In this document: piece by piece, positions 19,708-28,183 of the stretch
How positions within the stretch are numbered: position 1 is the stretch's first letter
How the letters are laid out: each line of letters starts with the position of its first letter
Source of the DNA: Curtobacterium sp. MCBD17_032
GTDB taxonomy: Bacteria; Actinomycetota; Actinomycetes; Actinomycetales; Microbacteriaceae
NCBI RefSeq assembly: GCF_003234855.1
Contig: NZ_QKTO01000003.1
Location: forward strand, 124,001-188,000
Reading direction: 5' to 3'
DNA length: 64,000 bases
The notes under the pieces: model-generated
Databases searched by the model: none
The model's input: only the letters and a program-made list of their open reading frames with translations
What the model was told of the DNA's origin: nothing
Made by a program: the position numbers and the translations under genes

Positions 19708-21105
19708 ATGACCGCCGCACCGGCCACCCCGACGTCCGCCCCGAAGACGAACCCGCGCTCGCGCGTCGTCATCGCGAGCCTCGTCGGCACCTCCATCGAG
19801 TTCTACGACTTCTACGTCTACGCGACGGCAGCGGTCCTCGTGTTCCCGACGCTCTTCTTCCCGAACGAGGACCCGACCGCGTCGCAGCTGTCCTCGTTCG
19901 TCACCTTCGCGCTGGCGTTCTTCGCCCGTCCGGTCGGCTCCGTCCTCTTCGGCCACTTCGGGGACCGCATCGGCCGCAAGACGACCCTCGTCGCCTCGCT
20001 GCTCGTGATGGGCACGGCGACGTTCCTCATCGGCTGCCTGCCGACCTTCGACACGATCGGCATCTGGGCGCCCGCGCTCCTCGCCGTGATGCGCTTCGCC
20101 CAGGGCGTCGGCCTCGGCGGCGAGTGGTCCGGCGCAGCGCTGCTCGCGACCGAGAACGCGCCGCAGGGCAAGCGCGGGGTGTTCGGCTCGATGCCGCAGC
20201 TCGGCGCTCCGATCGGGTTCCTCCTGGCGAACGGTCTGTTCATCGCGATCAACGCCGCCATGCCGGCCGGTGCGGACGGCACCCCGAACGCCGACTTCCA
20301 GGCCTGGGGATGGCGTATCCCGTTCCTGCTGTCCGCCGTGCTCGTGCTCATCGGCCTCTACGTGCGGTTCCGGCTCGTCGAGTCGCCCGCCTTCCGCGGC
20401 GTCCAGGAGACCGGCACGGTCGCGAAGGTCCCGCTCGCCCGGGTGTTCCGCACCTCGTGGAAGGCCGTCGTCGTCGGCACCTTCGGCATGGTCGCCACGT
20501 ACGTGCTCTTCTACTTCATGACGACCTTCACGCTGGCATACGGCACCACCGCGACCTCGATGGTCCCGAAGGTCGGCCTCGGGTACACGCGCGGTGAGTT
20601 CCTCACCCTCCTCATGATCGGCGTCGTGTTCTTCGGGATCTTCACGCCGGTCGCCGGGATCCTCGCGGACAAGTTCGGCCGTCGTCGCACGCTCATCCCG
20701 ACCACGATCGGCATCGCGCTCTTCGGGCTGACCTTCCAGCTGTGGTTCGCCGCGTCGCAGGGCCCGATCACGGTCGTCACGTTCCTCATCGTCGGGCTGT
20801 CGCTCATGGGACTGACCTTCGGGCCGATGGGCGCCCTGCTGCCGGAGCTGTTCCCGACGAACGTCCGCTACACCGGCTCCGCGCTCGCCTACAACCTCGC
20901 GTCGATCCTCGGGGCGTCCCTCGCTCCGACGATCGCGGTCGCGCTGTGGAAGCCGGACGGGGACATCTTCCTGGTCGGCCTGTACCTGACGATCGCGGCG
21001 GTCGTCACCCTGGTCGCGCTCCTGCTCGTCCGCGAGACGCGCGGTACCGACCTCGACGAGGCCGAGGCGCGGCAGGCCGTCGCCGCCGAACGCGACGCGC
21101 GCTAG
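19708..21105 (+). CDS. MFS transporter, metabolite:H+ symporter (MHS) family
   Basis: 465 residues with twelve hydrophobic segments. The N-terminal IASLVGTSIEFYDFYVYATAA and motif A GHFGDRIGRKTTL, repeated at midpoint as ADKFGRRRTLI, place it in the MHS family with ProP, ShiA and KgtP. These move osmolytes or organic acids with protons across the inner membrane; the substrate cannot be predicted. The ATG at 19708 matches the family start; an open extension to 19609 is Arg/Pro-rich and unlikely. The last codons and stop lie inside the first unit of a 16-bp tandem repeat. Confidence 0.88.
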   Translation: MTAAPATPTSAPKTNPRSRVVIASLVGTSIEFYDFYVYATAAVLVFPTLFFPNEDPTASQLSSFVTFALAFFARPVGSVLFGHFGDRIGRKTTLVASLLVMGTATFLIGCLPTFDTIGIWAPALLAVMRFAQGVGLGGEWSGAALLATENAPQGKRGVFGSMPQLGAPIGFLLANGLFIAINAAMPAGADGTPNADFQAWGWRIPFLLSAVLVLIGLYVRFRLVESPAFRGVQETGTVAKVPLARVFRTSWKAVVVGTFGMVATYVLFYFMTTFTLAYGTTATSMVPKVGLGYTRGEFLTLLMIGVVFFGIFTPVAGILADKFGRRRTLIPTTIGIALFGLTFQLWFAASQGPITVVTFLIVGLSLMGLTFGPMGALLPELFPTNVRYTGSALAYNLASILGASLAPTIAVALWKPDGDIFLVGLYLTIAAVVTLVALLLVRETRGTDLDEAEARQAVAAERDAR

Positions 21106-21155
21106 CCGCGACGCGCGCTAGCCGCGACGCGCGCTAGCCGCGACGCGCGCTAGCC
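21092..21155. repeat. Four tandem copies of a 16-bp unit at the MFS gene 3' end
   Basis: GCGACGCGCGCTAGCC occurs four times without mismatch (21092-21107, 21108-21123, 21124-21139, 21140-21155). The first copy encodes the last residues and holds the TAG stop, so the later copies carry extra TAGs in other frames. It sits just before a terminator hairpin. Confidence 0.95.
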
Positions 21156-21165
21156 GCGGCCTGAT

Positions 21166-21210
21166 CGGACGGGAGGCTGCCCACCGGACCGGTGGACAGC
21201 CTCCCGTCCG
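21166..21210. terminator. Terminator after the MFS gene, GGACGGGAGGC family
   Basis: Stem CGGACGGGAGGCTG with a perfect complement at 21197-21210, and a nested CCACCGG/CCGGTGG. It separates the MFS and ABC genes. Confidence 0.75.
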
Positions 21211-21244
21211 TCTGTCGGTGCAGCGGTGAGAGAATCGACGCACG

Positions 21245-23077
21245 ATGAGCACCCCGTTCGCACGCCCGAAGCCGACCGACGGGCCCCGTGCCACCTTCGG
21301 CCGCCTGCTGTCCTACCTGTTCGAGAACAAGCCGGCGATGGTCGTCATCATCGTGCTGAGCATCCTCGGTGCCGCGGCGTCCCTCGCCCAGCCGCTGCTC
21401 GTCAACCAGGTCGTCACCGCGGTGCAGCAGGGCACCGGCATGTCGACACTCGTCTGGGCGCTCGTCGTCCTCGTGCTCGTCGCCGGGGTCCTGAACGGTG
21501 TGCAGCACTTCCTGCTCCAGCGCGCCGGTGAGGGTGTCGTGCTGTCGACGCGGCGGAAGCTCATCGCCCGCATCCTCAACCTGCCGATCTCGGAGTTCGA
21601 CGTCCGGCGCACGGGTGACCTCGTGTCCCGTGTCGGCAGCGACACCACGCTCCTCCGCGCCGTCCTGACCCAGGGACTCATCGAGTCGATCGGCGGCGCC
21701 CTCACCTTCATCGGCGCGGTCGTCGCGATGGCCGTCATCGACCCGCTGCTGCTCGTCGTGGTCGTCGTGATCGTCATCGTCGCGGTCGTCGTCGTCGGCG
21801 GGCTCAGTCGACGCATCCGCGTCGCCTCGAAGGCCGCGCAGGAGAAGGTCGGCGACCTCACGGCCGCGGTCGAGCGCGGCATCGGTGCCGTGCGGACCAT
21901 CCGCGCCGCCGGCGCCACCACCCGCGAGGTCAGCGAGGTCGACGCGCACGCGACCGAGGCCTACCGCCGCGGGCTCGTCATCGCACGCATGTCCGCGTTC
22001 GTCGTCCCGGTCGCGAGCATCGTCATGCAGGTCGCGTTCATCGCGGTGCTCGGCATCGGCGGCGCGCAGGTGGCGGCGGGCACGATCACGATCGCCACCC
22101 TCATCACGTTCATCCTGCTGCTCTTCATGATGATCATGCCCCTCGGGCAGGCGCTCGGCGCGGTCGTCGCCGTGGCACAGGCCCTCGGCGCGCTCGGACG
22201 CATCGAGGAGATCCTCCACCTGCCGAGCGAGGACCAGGACGACGCCGCCGTGCGCCCGGCCGCCGCGGTCGCGACCGACGACGCCATCACCTTCGAGCAC
22301 GTCACGTTCCGCTACGCGGCGACCCCGGACGCCGTCGGGACGGACGGTTCCGCCGGCGCCGGGGACATCAGCGCTCCCGCTCCCGCCGGGGAGGACCAGG
22401 TCGTCCTGCACGACGTGTCCTTCAGCGTGCCCCGTGGCACCCGGGTCGCCCTCGTCGGACCGTCGGGCGCCGGGAAGTCCACGACCCTGGCCCTCATCGA
22501 GCGCTTCTACGACCCCACCGAGGGCGTCATCCGCCTCGGCGGAGTCGACGTCCGCGGCCTCGACCGGACCGAGCTCCGCGCCCAGATCGGGTACGTCGAG
22601 CAGGACGCGCCGGTGCTGGCCGGCACGATCCGCGCGAACCTGCTGCTCGGCTCGCCCGACGCCCCGGAGTCCGAGTGCGTCCGGGTGCTCGAGGCGGTCA
22701 ACCTCGGCGACGTGCTGCACCGCGACCCGCGAGGACTCGACGCGCAGGTCGGGGAGGACGGCGTGATGCTCTCCGGTGGGGAACGCCAGCGGCTCGCGAT
22801 CGCCCGGGCGCTCCTCGCCGCTCCCCCGATCCTGCTGCTCGACGAGTCGACGTCCTCGCTCGACGGGGTGAACGAGCAGAAGATGCGGCTGGCGATCGAC
22901 GCGGTGGCCGAGGACCGGACGCTGCTCGTCATCGCGCACCGGCTGTCGACCGTCGTGGACTCCGACGTCATCGTCGTGCTCGAGCACGGCCGCGTCGTCG
23001 GCATCGGCACGCACTCGGAGCTCGTGCAGAGCACCCCGCTCTACCGCGACCTGGCGAAGCACCAGCTCCTGGTCTGA
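21245..23077 (+). CDS. ABC exporter, fused membrane and ATPase domains
   Basis: 610 residues. Residues 1-330 form the six-helix exporter domain; 345-610 form the ATPase. Walker A GPSGAGKSTT, the signature LSGGERQRLAIARALL, Walker B ILLLDESTSS and the H-loop VIAHRLSTV are intact, so this half-transporter should be active as a homodimer. The ATPase domain has a Gly/Ala insertion (about residues 360-380) just after its first strand. Exporters of this class move lipids, peptides or drugs; the substrate is unknown. GAGAAT lies 9 nt before the ATG. It converges on gabD with only 13 bp between the stops. Confidence 0.92.
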   Translation: MSTPFARPKPTDGPRATFGRLLSYLFENKPAMVVIIVLSILGAAASLAQPLLVNQVVTAVQQGTGMSTLVWALVVLVLVAGVLNGVQHFLLQRAGEGVVLSTRRKLIARILNLPISEFDVRRTGDLVSRVGSDTTLLRAVLTQGLIESIGGALTFIGAVVAMAVIDPLLLVVVVVIVIVAVVVVGGLSRRIRVASKAAQEKVGDLTAAVERGIGAVRTIRAAGATTREVSEVDAHATEAYRRGLVIARMSAFVVPVASIVMQVAFIAVLGIGGAQVAAGTITIATLITFILLLFMMIMPLGQALGAVVAVAQALGALGRIEEILHLPSEDQDDAAVRPAAAVATDDAITFEHVTFRYAATPDAVGTDGSAGAGDISAPAPAGEDQVVLHDVSFSVPRGTRVALVGPSGAGKSTTLALIERFYDPTEGVIRLGGVDVRGLDRTELRAQIGYVEQDAPVLAGTIRANLLLGSPDAPESECVRVLEAVNLGDVLHRDPRGLDAQVGEDGVMLSGGERQRLAIARALLAAPPILLLDESTSSLDGVNEQKMRLAIDAVAEDRTLLVIAHRLSTVVDSDVIVVLEHGRVVGIGTHSELVQSTPLYRDLAKHQLLV

Positions 23078-23090
23078 GCGCCGGACGCGG

Positions 23091-24623
23091 TCAGGCGGCG
23101 AACGGGTCCGGGGTGAGCACGTAGACGGTCTCCAGGTACTCCTCCAGACCTTCGTGGGAGCCCTCCCGGCCGAGGCCGGATGCCTTCACCCCACCGAACG
23201 GGAACGCGGCGTTCGACACCACTCCGGTGTTCCAGCCGAGCATGCCCGTCTCCAACCGCTCGGCCAGGCGCTGCCCACGCCGCATGTCCTCGGTGAAGGC
23301 GTAGGCGACGAGCCCGTACTCGGTGTCGTTCGCGAGCCGGATGCCCTCCTCCTCGGTGGCGAACCGCGTGATCGACACGACGGGGCCGAAGATCTCGGTC
23401 GTCAGGATGTCCGACCCCGGCTGGACGTCGTCGACGAGCGTCGGCGCGTAGTACGTCCCCGCACGGTCGACCCGCTGTCCGCCCGTGACCAGCGTGGCTC
23501 CGCGCGCGACGGCGTCGTCGACGAGCCCGGCGGCCTTGTCCACGGCCCGGCCGTCGATGAGCGGTCCGATGTCGGTGCCGTCCTCGGTGCCGCGGCCGAC
23601 GCGGAGTGCCTCGATCCGTGCGGTCAGGGCGGCGGTGAAGGCGTCCGCGATGCCCTCCTGCACGAAGAACCGGTTGGCGGCGGTGCAGGCCTCGCCGACG
23701 TTCCGGAACTTCGCCTGCATGGCGGCGTCCACCGCGCGGTCGAGGTCGGCATCGTCGAACACGAGCAGCGGGGCGTTGCCGCCGAGCTCCATGCTCGTCT
23801 TCAGGACGGTGTCGGCCGCCTGCTTGAGGAGCGCGGACCCGACCGGTGTCGAGCCGGTGAACGTGAGCTTCCGGAGTCGGCGGTCCGCGATGACCGGCGC
23901 GGACAGCGCCTTCGCGTCCGAGGACGGCACGACGTTGAGCACACCGTCCGGCAGGCCGGCACGGCGGAACAGCTCGACGAGGTACAGCGTCGTCAGCGGG
24001 GTGAGGTCCGCCGGCTTCAGCACGACCGTGCAGCCGGCGGCGAGTGCCGGTGCGATCTTCCGGGTCGCCATCGCGAGGGGGAAGTTCCACGGGGTGATCG
24101 CGTAGACCGGACCGACCGGGCGCTTCAGGACGATGCCGCGGCCGGTGCCCTCCGGGTTCGTCCGGTAGTCGCCGCCGATCCGGACGGCCTCCTCGGAGAA
24201 CCAGCGGAGGAACTCGGCGCCGTAGACGACCTCGCCGTGCGACTCGGCGAGCGGTTTGCCCATCTCGAGCGTCATCACCGCGGCGATGTCGTCGGCGTGC
24301 TCGTGCACGAGGTCGAAGGCGCGGCGCAGCAGGTCCGAGCGGCGGCGGGGGGCCGTGGCGGCCCAGCCGTCCTGCGCGGCGACTGCGGCGTCGAGCGCGG
24401 CGACGCCGTCCTCCGGGGTGGCATCGGCGACGCTCGCGAGGACGGCACCGGTCGAGGGGTCACGGACGTCGAACGTCGCGCCGCTCGAGGCCGGGCGCCA
24501 GGAGCCGCCGATGAAGAGCCCGGTGGGGACGTCGGGCACGCTCACGTGCTCGTCCCCCACGGTCGTCGTCAGGGACCCCGTCGTGTCGCCGGCCGTCTCG
24601 CTCGTGCTGGTCGCGTCGGTCAC
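23091..24623 (-). CDS. gabD: NAD(P)-dependent aldehyde dehydrogenase, succinate-semialdehyde type
   Basis: 510 residues. Catalytic Cys lies in FRNVGEACTAANRFFV and the general base Glu in MELGGNAPLLVF; the nucleotide loop is FTGSTPVGSALL. The overall pattern, including PWNFPLAMATRKIAPALAAG and SGLGREGSHEGLEEYLETVY, best fits succinate-semialdehyde dehydrogenase, which feeds succinate to the TCA cycle. Substrate assignment is by family resemblance. GTG start overlapping the nicotinamidase stop by 4 bp, so the two are cotranscribed. Confidence 0.85.
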   Translation of the reverse strand: MTDATSTSETAGDTTGSLTTTVGDEHVSVPDVPTGLFIGGSWRPASSGATFDVRDPSTGAVLASVADATPEDGVAALDAAVAAQDGWAATAPRRRSDLLRRAFDLVHEHADDIAAVMTLEMGKPLAESHGEVVYGAEFLRWFSEEAVRIGGDYRTNPEGTGRGIVLKRPVGPVYAITPWNFPLAMATRKIAPALAAGCTVVLKPADLTPLTTLYLVELFRRAGLPDGVLNVVPSSDAKALSAPVIADRRLRKLTFTGSTPVGSALLKQAADTVLKTSMELGGNAPLLVFDDADLDRAVDAAMQAKFRNVGEACTAANRFFVQEGIADAFTAALTARIEALRVGRGTEDGTDIGPLIDGRAVDKAAGLVDDAVARGATLVTGGQRVDRAGTYYAPTLVDDVQPGSDILTTEIFGPVVSITRFATEEEGIRLANDTEYGLVAYAFTEDMRRGQRLAERLETGMLGWNTGVVSNAAFPFGGVKASGLGREGSHEGLEEYLETVYVLTPDPFAA

Positions 24624-25240
24624 AGGACCGCTCCCCCCGGGCGCTGCCGCCCTTCGTCCATGTCGCTGCGTCCGGTGTGGCCGCCCTCGTCCCGGACCTC
24701 CTCGAGCGCCGCCTCGCTGGCCGCCCGGTCGACGCCGACGACGAGGTCCTCGTACACGAACACGTCGAGACCCGCGTGCACACCGTCGAGCGCCGATGCC
24801 CGGACGCAGTGGTCGGTCGCGATGCCGACGACGTCGACGGCGTGGACCTCGCGGTCGAAGAAGACGTCCACCAGGTCCGCGCCCGTGTCGGTCGTCCCCT
24901 CGAACGCCGAGTAGGCCGGCTCGCCCTGCCCCTTCCGCACGTGCACGTCCACGGCAGACAGGTCGAGCGCCGGGTGGTACTCCGCACCCGGGGTGTCGGC
25001 CACGCAGTGCACCGGCCAGGTCGTCCGGAAGTCGGGGCCGTCCGGGCCGGCGAAGTGCCCGCCGTTGTCCCCGGTGGCGTCGTGCCAGTCGCGGGAGGCG
25101 ACGACGAGGTCGTACTCGTCGGCGTGTCGGCGCAGGAAGGCGGTGATCCGTTCGGCCACCGCCGCTCCCCCGTCGACCGCGAGCGCGCCGCCCTCGGTGA
25201 AGTCGTTCTGGACGTCGATGATGAGCAGTGCCCGAGCCAT
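24620..25240 (-). CDS. pncA: Nicotinamidase / isochorismatase-family hydrolase
   Basis: 206 residues. It likely hydrolyses nicotinamide to nicotinate for NAD salvage. The catalytic Asp lies in ALLIIDVQNDFTEGG, metal ligands in SRDWHDATGDN and the Cys in VGIATDHCVRASALDG. The Lys of the triad would be in VRKGQGEPAYSAFEG. ATG at 25240 is chosen because the domain starts immediately; TTGGAT 6 nt upstream is a weak leaderless -10. It precedes gabD with a 4-bp overlap. Confidence 0.9.
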   Translation of the reverse strand: MARALLIIDVQNDFTEGGALAVDGGAAVAERITAFLRRHADEYDLVVASRDWHDATGDNGGHFAGPDGPDFRTTWPVHCVADTPGAEYHPALDLSAVDVHVRKGQGEPAYSAFEGTTDTGADLVDVFFDREVHAVDVVGIATDHCVRASALDGVHAGLDVFVYEDLVVGVDRAASEAALEEVRDEGGHTGRSDMDEGRQRPGGAVL

Positions 25241-25293
25241 GCGCCCATCCAACACCCGTCGGCGGAACGCCCGTCCGGCCGGTCGTCAGCCGG

Positions 25294-26802
25294 TCAGGAG
25301 GCGGCGAGCGACCCGCCGCAGCGGTAGGCGGCGGCGGTCACCGCGTCGAGCGCCGGCAGCGCGGCCGCCCGCGACGACCCGATGGCGTAGAACGCGAACG
25401 TCAGCTTCGTGCCGTCCGCAGCGTCGATGTAGCCGCCAAGGGTGTTCGCGCTGTCGATCCACCCGGTCTTCGCGTGCACCTTGCCCCGGGCGTCGGCGTT
25501 CGCCCCCGTGAAGCGGCTCGACAGCGTGCCCGAGACGCCGGACACCGGCAACACGGACGCGAGCGTCCCGAGTCCCCGGTCGCCGCGGGTCACCGGGACC
25601 ATGAGGTGCGCCACGAAGGACGGCGACACGGCGTTCGCGGCGCTCTCCCCGGACCCGTCGATGACCGTGATGCCCGCCGGGTCGACCCCGTAGCCGCGCA
25701 GGGCCGACGCGTACACCCCGGTGAGCGACGCCGCGGTCCCGCCCGCACCGGCCTCCTTCGAGGACACCCGCGCGAGCATCTCGGCCAGCGTGTTGTCCGA
25801 GTTCGGGATCATCTGCCCGATGAGGGTCGAGACAGGCTGTGACTGCACCGCGGCGATCGTGGTCTGCGAGGTCGTCGCCCGCTTCGTGATCGGCGCTGTC
25901 GCTGCTCCGACGACCCCGGCGTTCGCCAGCGCCGTCCGGAAGGCCGCTCCTGCGCGACCGATCGGGTCCTCCGACCGGGGCGACGTGGCGGCGGCGGGGT
26001 CCGCGCGGTCCCCGTCGACCATGAGCGCGGTCACCTCGGGCTGGTACCCGATCGTCCGTTCGCTGACCGGCCAGGTCGGGTGCCAGGCGTCGGCCTCGCT
26101 CCACCACGTGCCGTCCGCGACGATCGACCGGACGGGCGTGTTCCCGAGCCGGGCCTTCACCTGCTGGGCGAGCTGCGGCAGGGTCGGTGCGCCGGGGTAG
26201 ACCGTGCCGTTGCCCGCCGAGAGGGTCGGGTCCCCGTGCCCGACGAGGGCGATCGTGCCGCCGCCCTCGTCGGTGACGGTCGTCGGGATCGTGTGCCCGC
26301 CTCCGAGCACGGCGAGCGCCGTCGCACTCGTGAGCGTCTTCATGACGCTGCCGGTCTGCGCCGGGGTGCCTCCGTCCCGGGAGAACAGCTCCTCACCCGT
26401 GGTCGCGTCCATGACGTACCCCTCGAAGCGGCCGAGGCCGCTCGCCGCGGCGGCACCCGCGATCGAGCACGTCCGCGCAGCAGCACGGGCGGTCGCCGAC
26501 GGCGTCGGTGTCGGCGTGGCGGTCGGCTCCGCTGTCCCGGTCGCGGTCGGAGTCGCCGACGGCGTCACGGTCGGCGTCGCGCTGGCCGTCGGCGTCCGGG
26601 AGGCCGTGGCCGACACCGCCGCGCGCGGCTGCTCCCCGGCCGCGGCACCCACGGCGACCGCACCGCCGGACCCGACGACGAGGACCGCGACCAGCCCGCC
26701 GATCGCCCACGGCACCGGACGGCGGTTCGCGGAGGCGCGGAGCGCAGCGACGGAACGGGAGACGGGACCGCCGCGGGACGGCTCGGGTGACTGCTCGGAC
26801 AT
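25294..26802 (-). CDS. dacB: D-alanyl-D-alanine carboxypeptidase, PBP4 (S13) family
   Basis: 502 residues, membrane-anchored and exported. A short cytoplasmic segment is followed by a helix at about 29-52 (WAIGGLVAVLVVGSGGAVAV), then a Thr/Pro/Ala linker (about 60-105) and the catalytic domain. The nucleophile is Ser in the SxxK motif SVMKTLTSA; the SxN motif appears as SDNTLAEML and the KTG motif as HAKTGWIDSANT. It trims or cleaves peptidoglycan side chains outside the membrane. TAGGAT lies 7 nt before the ATG. Confidence 0.92.
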   Translation of the reverse strand: MSEQSPEPSRGGPVSRSVAALRASANRRPVPWAIGGLVAVLVVGSGGAVAVGAAAGEQPRAAVSATASRTPTASATPTVTPSATPTATGTAEPTATPTPTPSATARAAARTCSIAGAAAASGLGRFEGYVMDATTGEELFSRDGGTPAQTGSVMKTLTSATALAVLGGGHTIPTTVTDEGGGTIALVGHGDPTLSAGNGTVYPGAPTLPQLAQQVKARLGNTPVRSIVADGTWWSEADAWHPTWPVSERTIGYQPEVTALMVDGDRADPAAATSPRSEDPIGRAGAAFRTALANAGVVGAATAPITKRATTSQTTIAAVQSQPVSTLIGQMIPNSDNTLAEMLARVSSKEAGAGGTAASLTGVYASALRGYGVDPAGITVIDGSGESAANAVSPSFVAHLMVPVTRGDRGLGTLASVLPVSGVSGTLSSRFTGANADARGKVHAKTGWIDSANTLGGYIDAADGTKLTFAFYAIGSSRAAALPALDAVTAAAYRCGGSLAAS

Positions 26803-26809
26803 CGCGACG

Positions 26810-26815
26810 ATCCTA
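26810..26815 (-). promoter_or_regulatory. -10 hexamer for dacB
   Basis: TAGGAT on the minus strand, 7 nt before the ATG at 26802, with no ribosome binding site between them; a probable leaderless start. Confidence 0.5.
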
Positions 26816-26832
26816 CGAGACGCACGTCCGGG

Positions 26833-26937
26833 CCTCCAGGCCGGGACCGGTCGCCAGGAGGCCAGGACTGGTCACCCGGAGGCCGGGACCGATCACCCGG
26901 AGGCCGGGACCGGTCACCAGGAGGCCGGGACCGGTCG
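26833..26937 (-). repeat. Five imperfect 21-bp tandem repeats
   Basis: Read on the minus strand, units such as CGACCGGTCCCGGCCTCC plus TGG recur five times directly after the TGA stop of the Gfo/Idh gene. Units two to four begin with TGA. 21 bp is a multiple of three, so the reading frame past the stop stays periodic (TGPGLLV-type heptads). They fill the whole space up to the dacB promoter. Confidence 0.9.
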
Positions 26938-27975
26938 TCAGGACGGGCGCTCGGTCCACAGGGGCCGAACCGCGTCGTCGGCCGCGTAGCGGACGCCCAC
27001 CTGGCGGCGGGCCTCGTCCATGACCGCCATCACCGCGACGGTGTGGTCGATGCCGGCCGGACCGTCCTCCGCGATCTCGACGGGTCCGCCCTGGGCCGCG
27101 TCCGCCGTGAGAGCGGCCTCGACCGCGCGTGCCTCGTGCGCGTAGCCGGCGAGTTCCTCGCGTCCGTCGAACTCCTCGACGACGGCGCCGTCCGCGTCCC
27201 GGATGCGCCAGGTCGTCGGCGTGTACCAGGTCGGGTCGAGGTCGATCCGCCCCTCGGTGCCGATGATCGACGCACTGTTCGGGGTGCGCACGTCGAGCGC
27301 GAAGTGCACGGTCGACTGCGCGCCGCCGTGGTGGGTCATCACGATCCCCATCTGGGTGTCGACGCCCTGGTCGCTGAGCGTCCCGGCCGCGACGAGGCCG
27401 GTCGGGACGCCGAGGACGTCCACCGCGAACGAGACCGGGTAGACCCCGAGGTCGAGGAGCGCGCCGCCGCCGAGCGCCGGGTCGTTCAACCGGTGCCGCG
27501 GGTCGGTCGGCAGGGCCTGGTGGTGCGTCGCCTCGACGAGCCGCGGTGTCCCGATCCGGCCCTCGGCGAGGACCCGCCGGATCATCGCGGTCTGCGGGAG
27601 GAAGCGGGTCCACATCGCCTCGACCACGCGCACCCCGCGCGCGCGGGCCGCGTCCCGGACCCTGCGCGCCTCCGCGGCGGTGATCGTGAAGGCCTTCTCG
27701 ACGAGCACGTGCTTGCCGGCCTCGATCGCGAGGAGGGCGTCCTCGGCGTGCCGGGAGTGCGGCGTCGCCACGTACACGACGTCCACCTGGTCGTCGGCGA
27801 CGAGGGACGCGTAGTCGCCGTGTGCACGCGGGATGCCGTGCTCGTCCGCGAAGGCGCGGGCGCCCTCCTCGGTGCGGGACCCGACCGCGACGAACTCCAC
27901 CCCCGCGGCGGTGCAGTCCGCGACGAACGACCGGGCGATGCCACCGGTCCCGAGCACTCCCCATCGAACGGTCAT
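26938..27975 (-). CDS. Gfo/Idh/MocA-family NAD(P)-dependent oxidoreductase
   Basis: 345 residues. The Rossmann start is VRWGVLGTGGIARSFVADC. The family EKP motif appears as VLVEKAFTIT, with Ala in place of Pro. The C-terminal alpha/beta domain includes GGGALLDLGVYPVSFAVDVLG. These enzymes oxidise or reduce sugars and inositol derivatives; the substrate is unknown, although the divergent GH13 glucosidase suggests carbohydrate use. TAGACA 6 nt before the ATG (27982-27987) is a possible leaderless -10. Confidence 0.87.
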   Translation of the reverse strand: MTVRWGVLGTGGIARSFVADCTAAGVEFVAVGSRTEEGARAFADEHGIPRAHGDYASLVADDQVDVVYVATPHSRHAEDALLAIEAGKHVLVEKAFTITAAEARRVRDAARARGVRVVEAMWTRFLPQTAMIRRVLAEGRIGTPRLVEATHHQALPTDPRHRLNDPALGGGALLDLGVYPVSFAVDVLGVPTGLVAAGTLSDQGVDTQMGIVMTHHGGAQSTVHFALDVRTPNSASIIGTEGRIDLDPTWYTPTTWRIRDADGAVVEEFDGREELAGYAHEARAVEAALTADAAQGGPVEIAEDGPAGIDHTVAVMAVMDEARRQVGVRYAADDAVRPLWTERPS

Positions 27976-28088
27976 GCGGCCTGTCTACCAGGCCTCCCGC
28001 GGAGCGGCCGGTGCCGTGGCGCCCGGCGCCCGGCGTCGGTCCGCGCCCGGTCAGGGCGGGCGGCGTACCGTGCTGTCCACCAGGAGAC

Positions 28089-28130
28089 GGACGGGAGGCC
28101 CGCACCGCGCGGGTCACGGGCCTCCCGTCC
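28089..28130. repeat. GGACGGGAGGC-family hairpin inside a divergent promoter region
   Basis: Stem GGACGGGAGGCCCG with a perfect complement at 28117-28130. Unlike the other copies it does not follow a gene: it lies between the divergent starts of the Gfo/Idh gene (27975) and the GH13 gene (28184), ending 53 bp before the latter. Confidence 0.8.
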
Positions 28131-28183
28131 GACGGGTGGCGGGTCGGCGCGCCGAGCGCGCGGACCGGACGCGAGGAGGCGCC

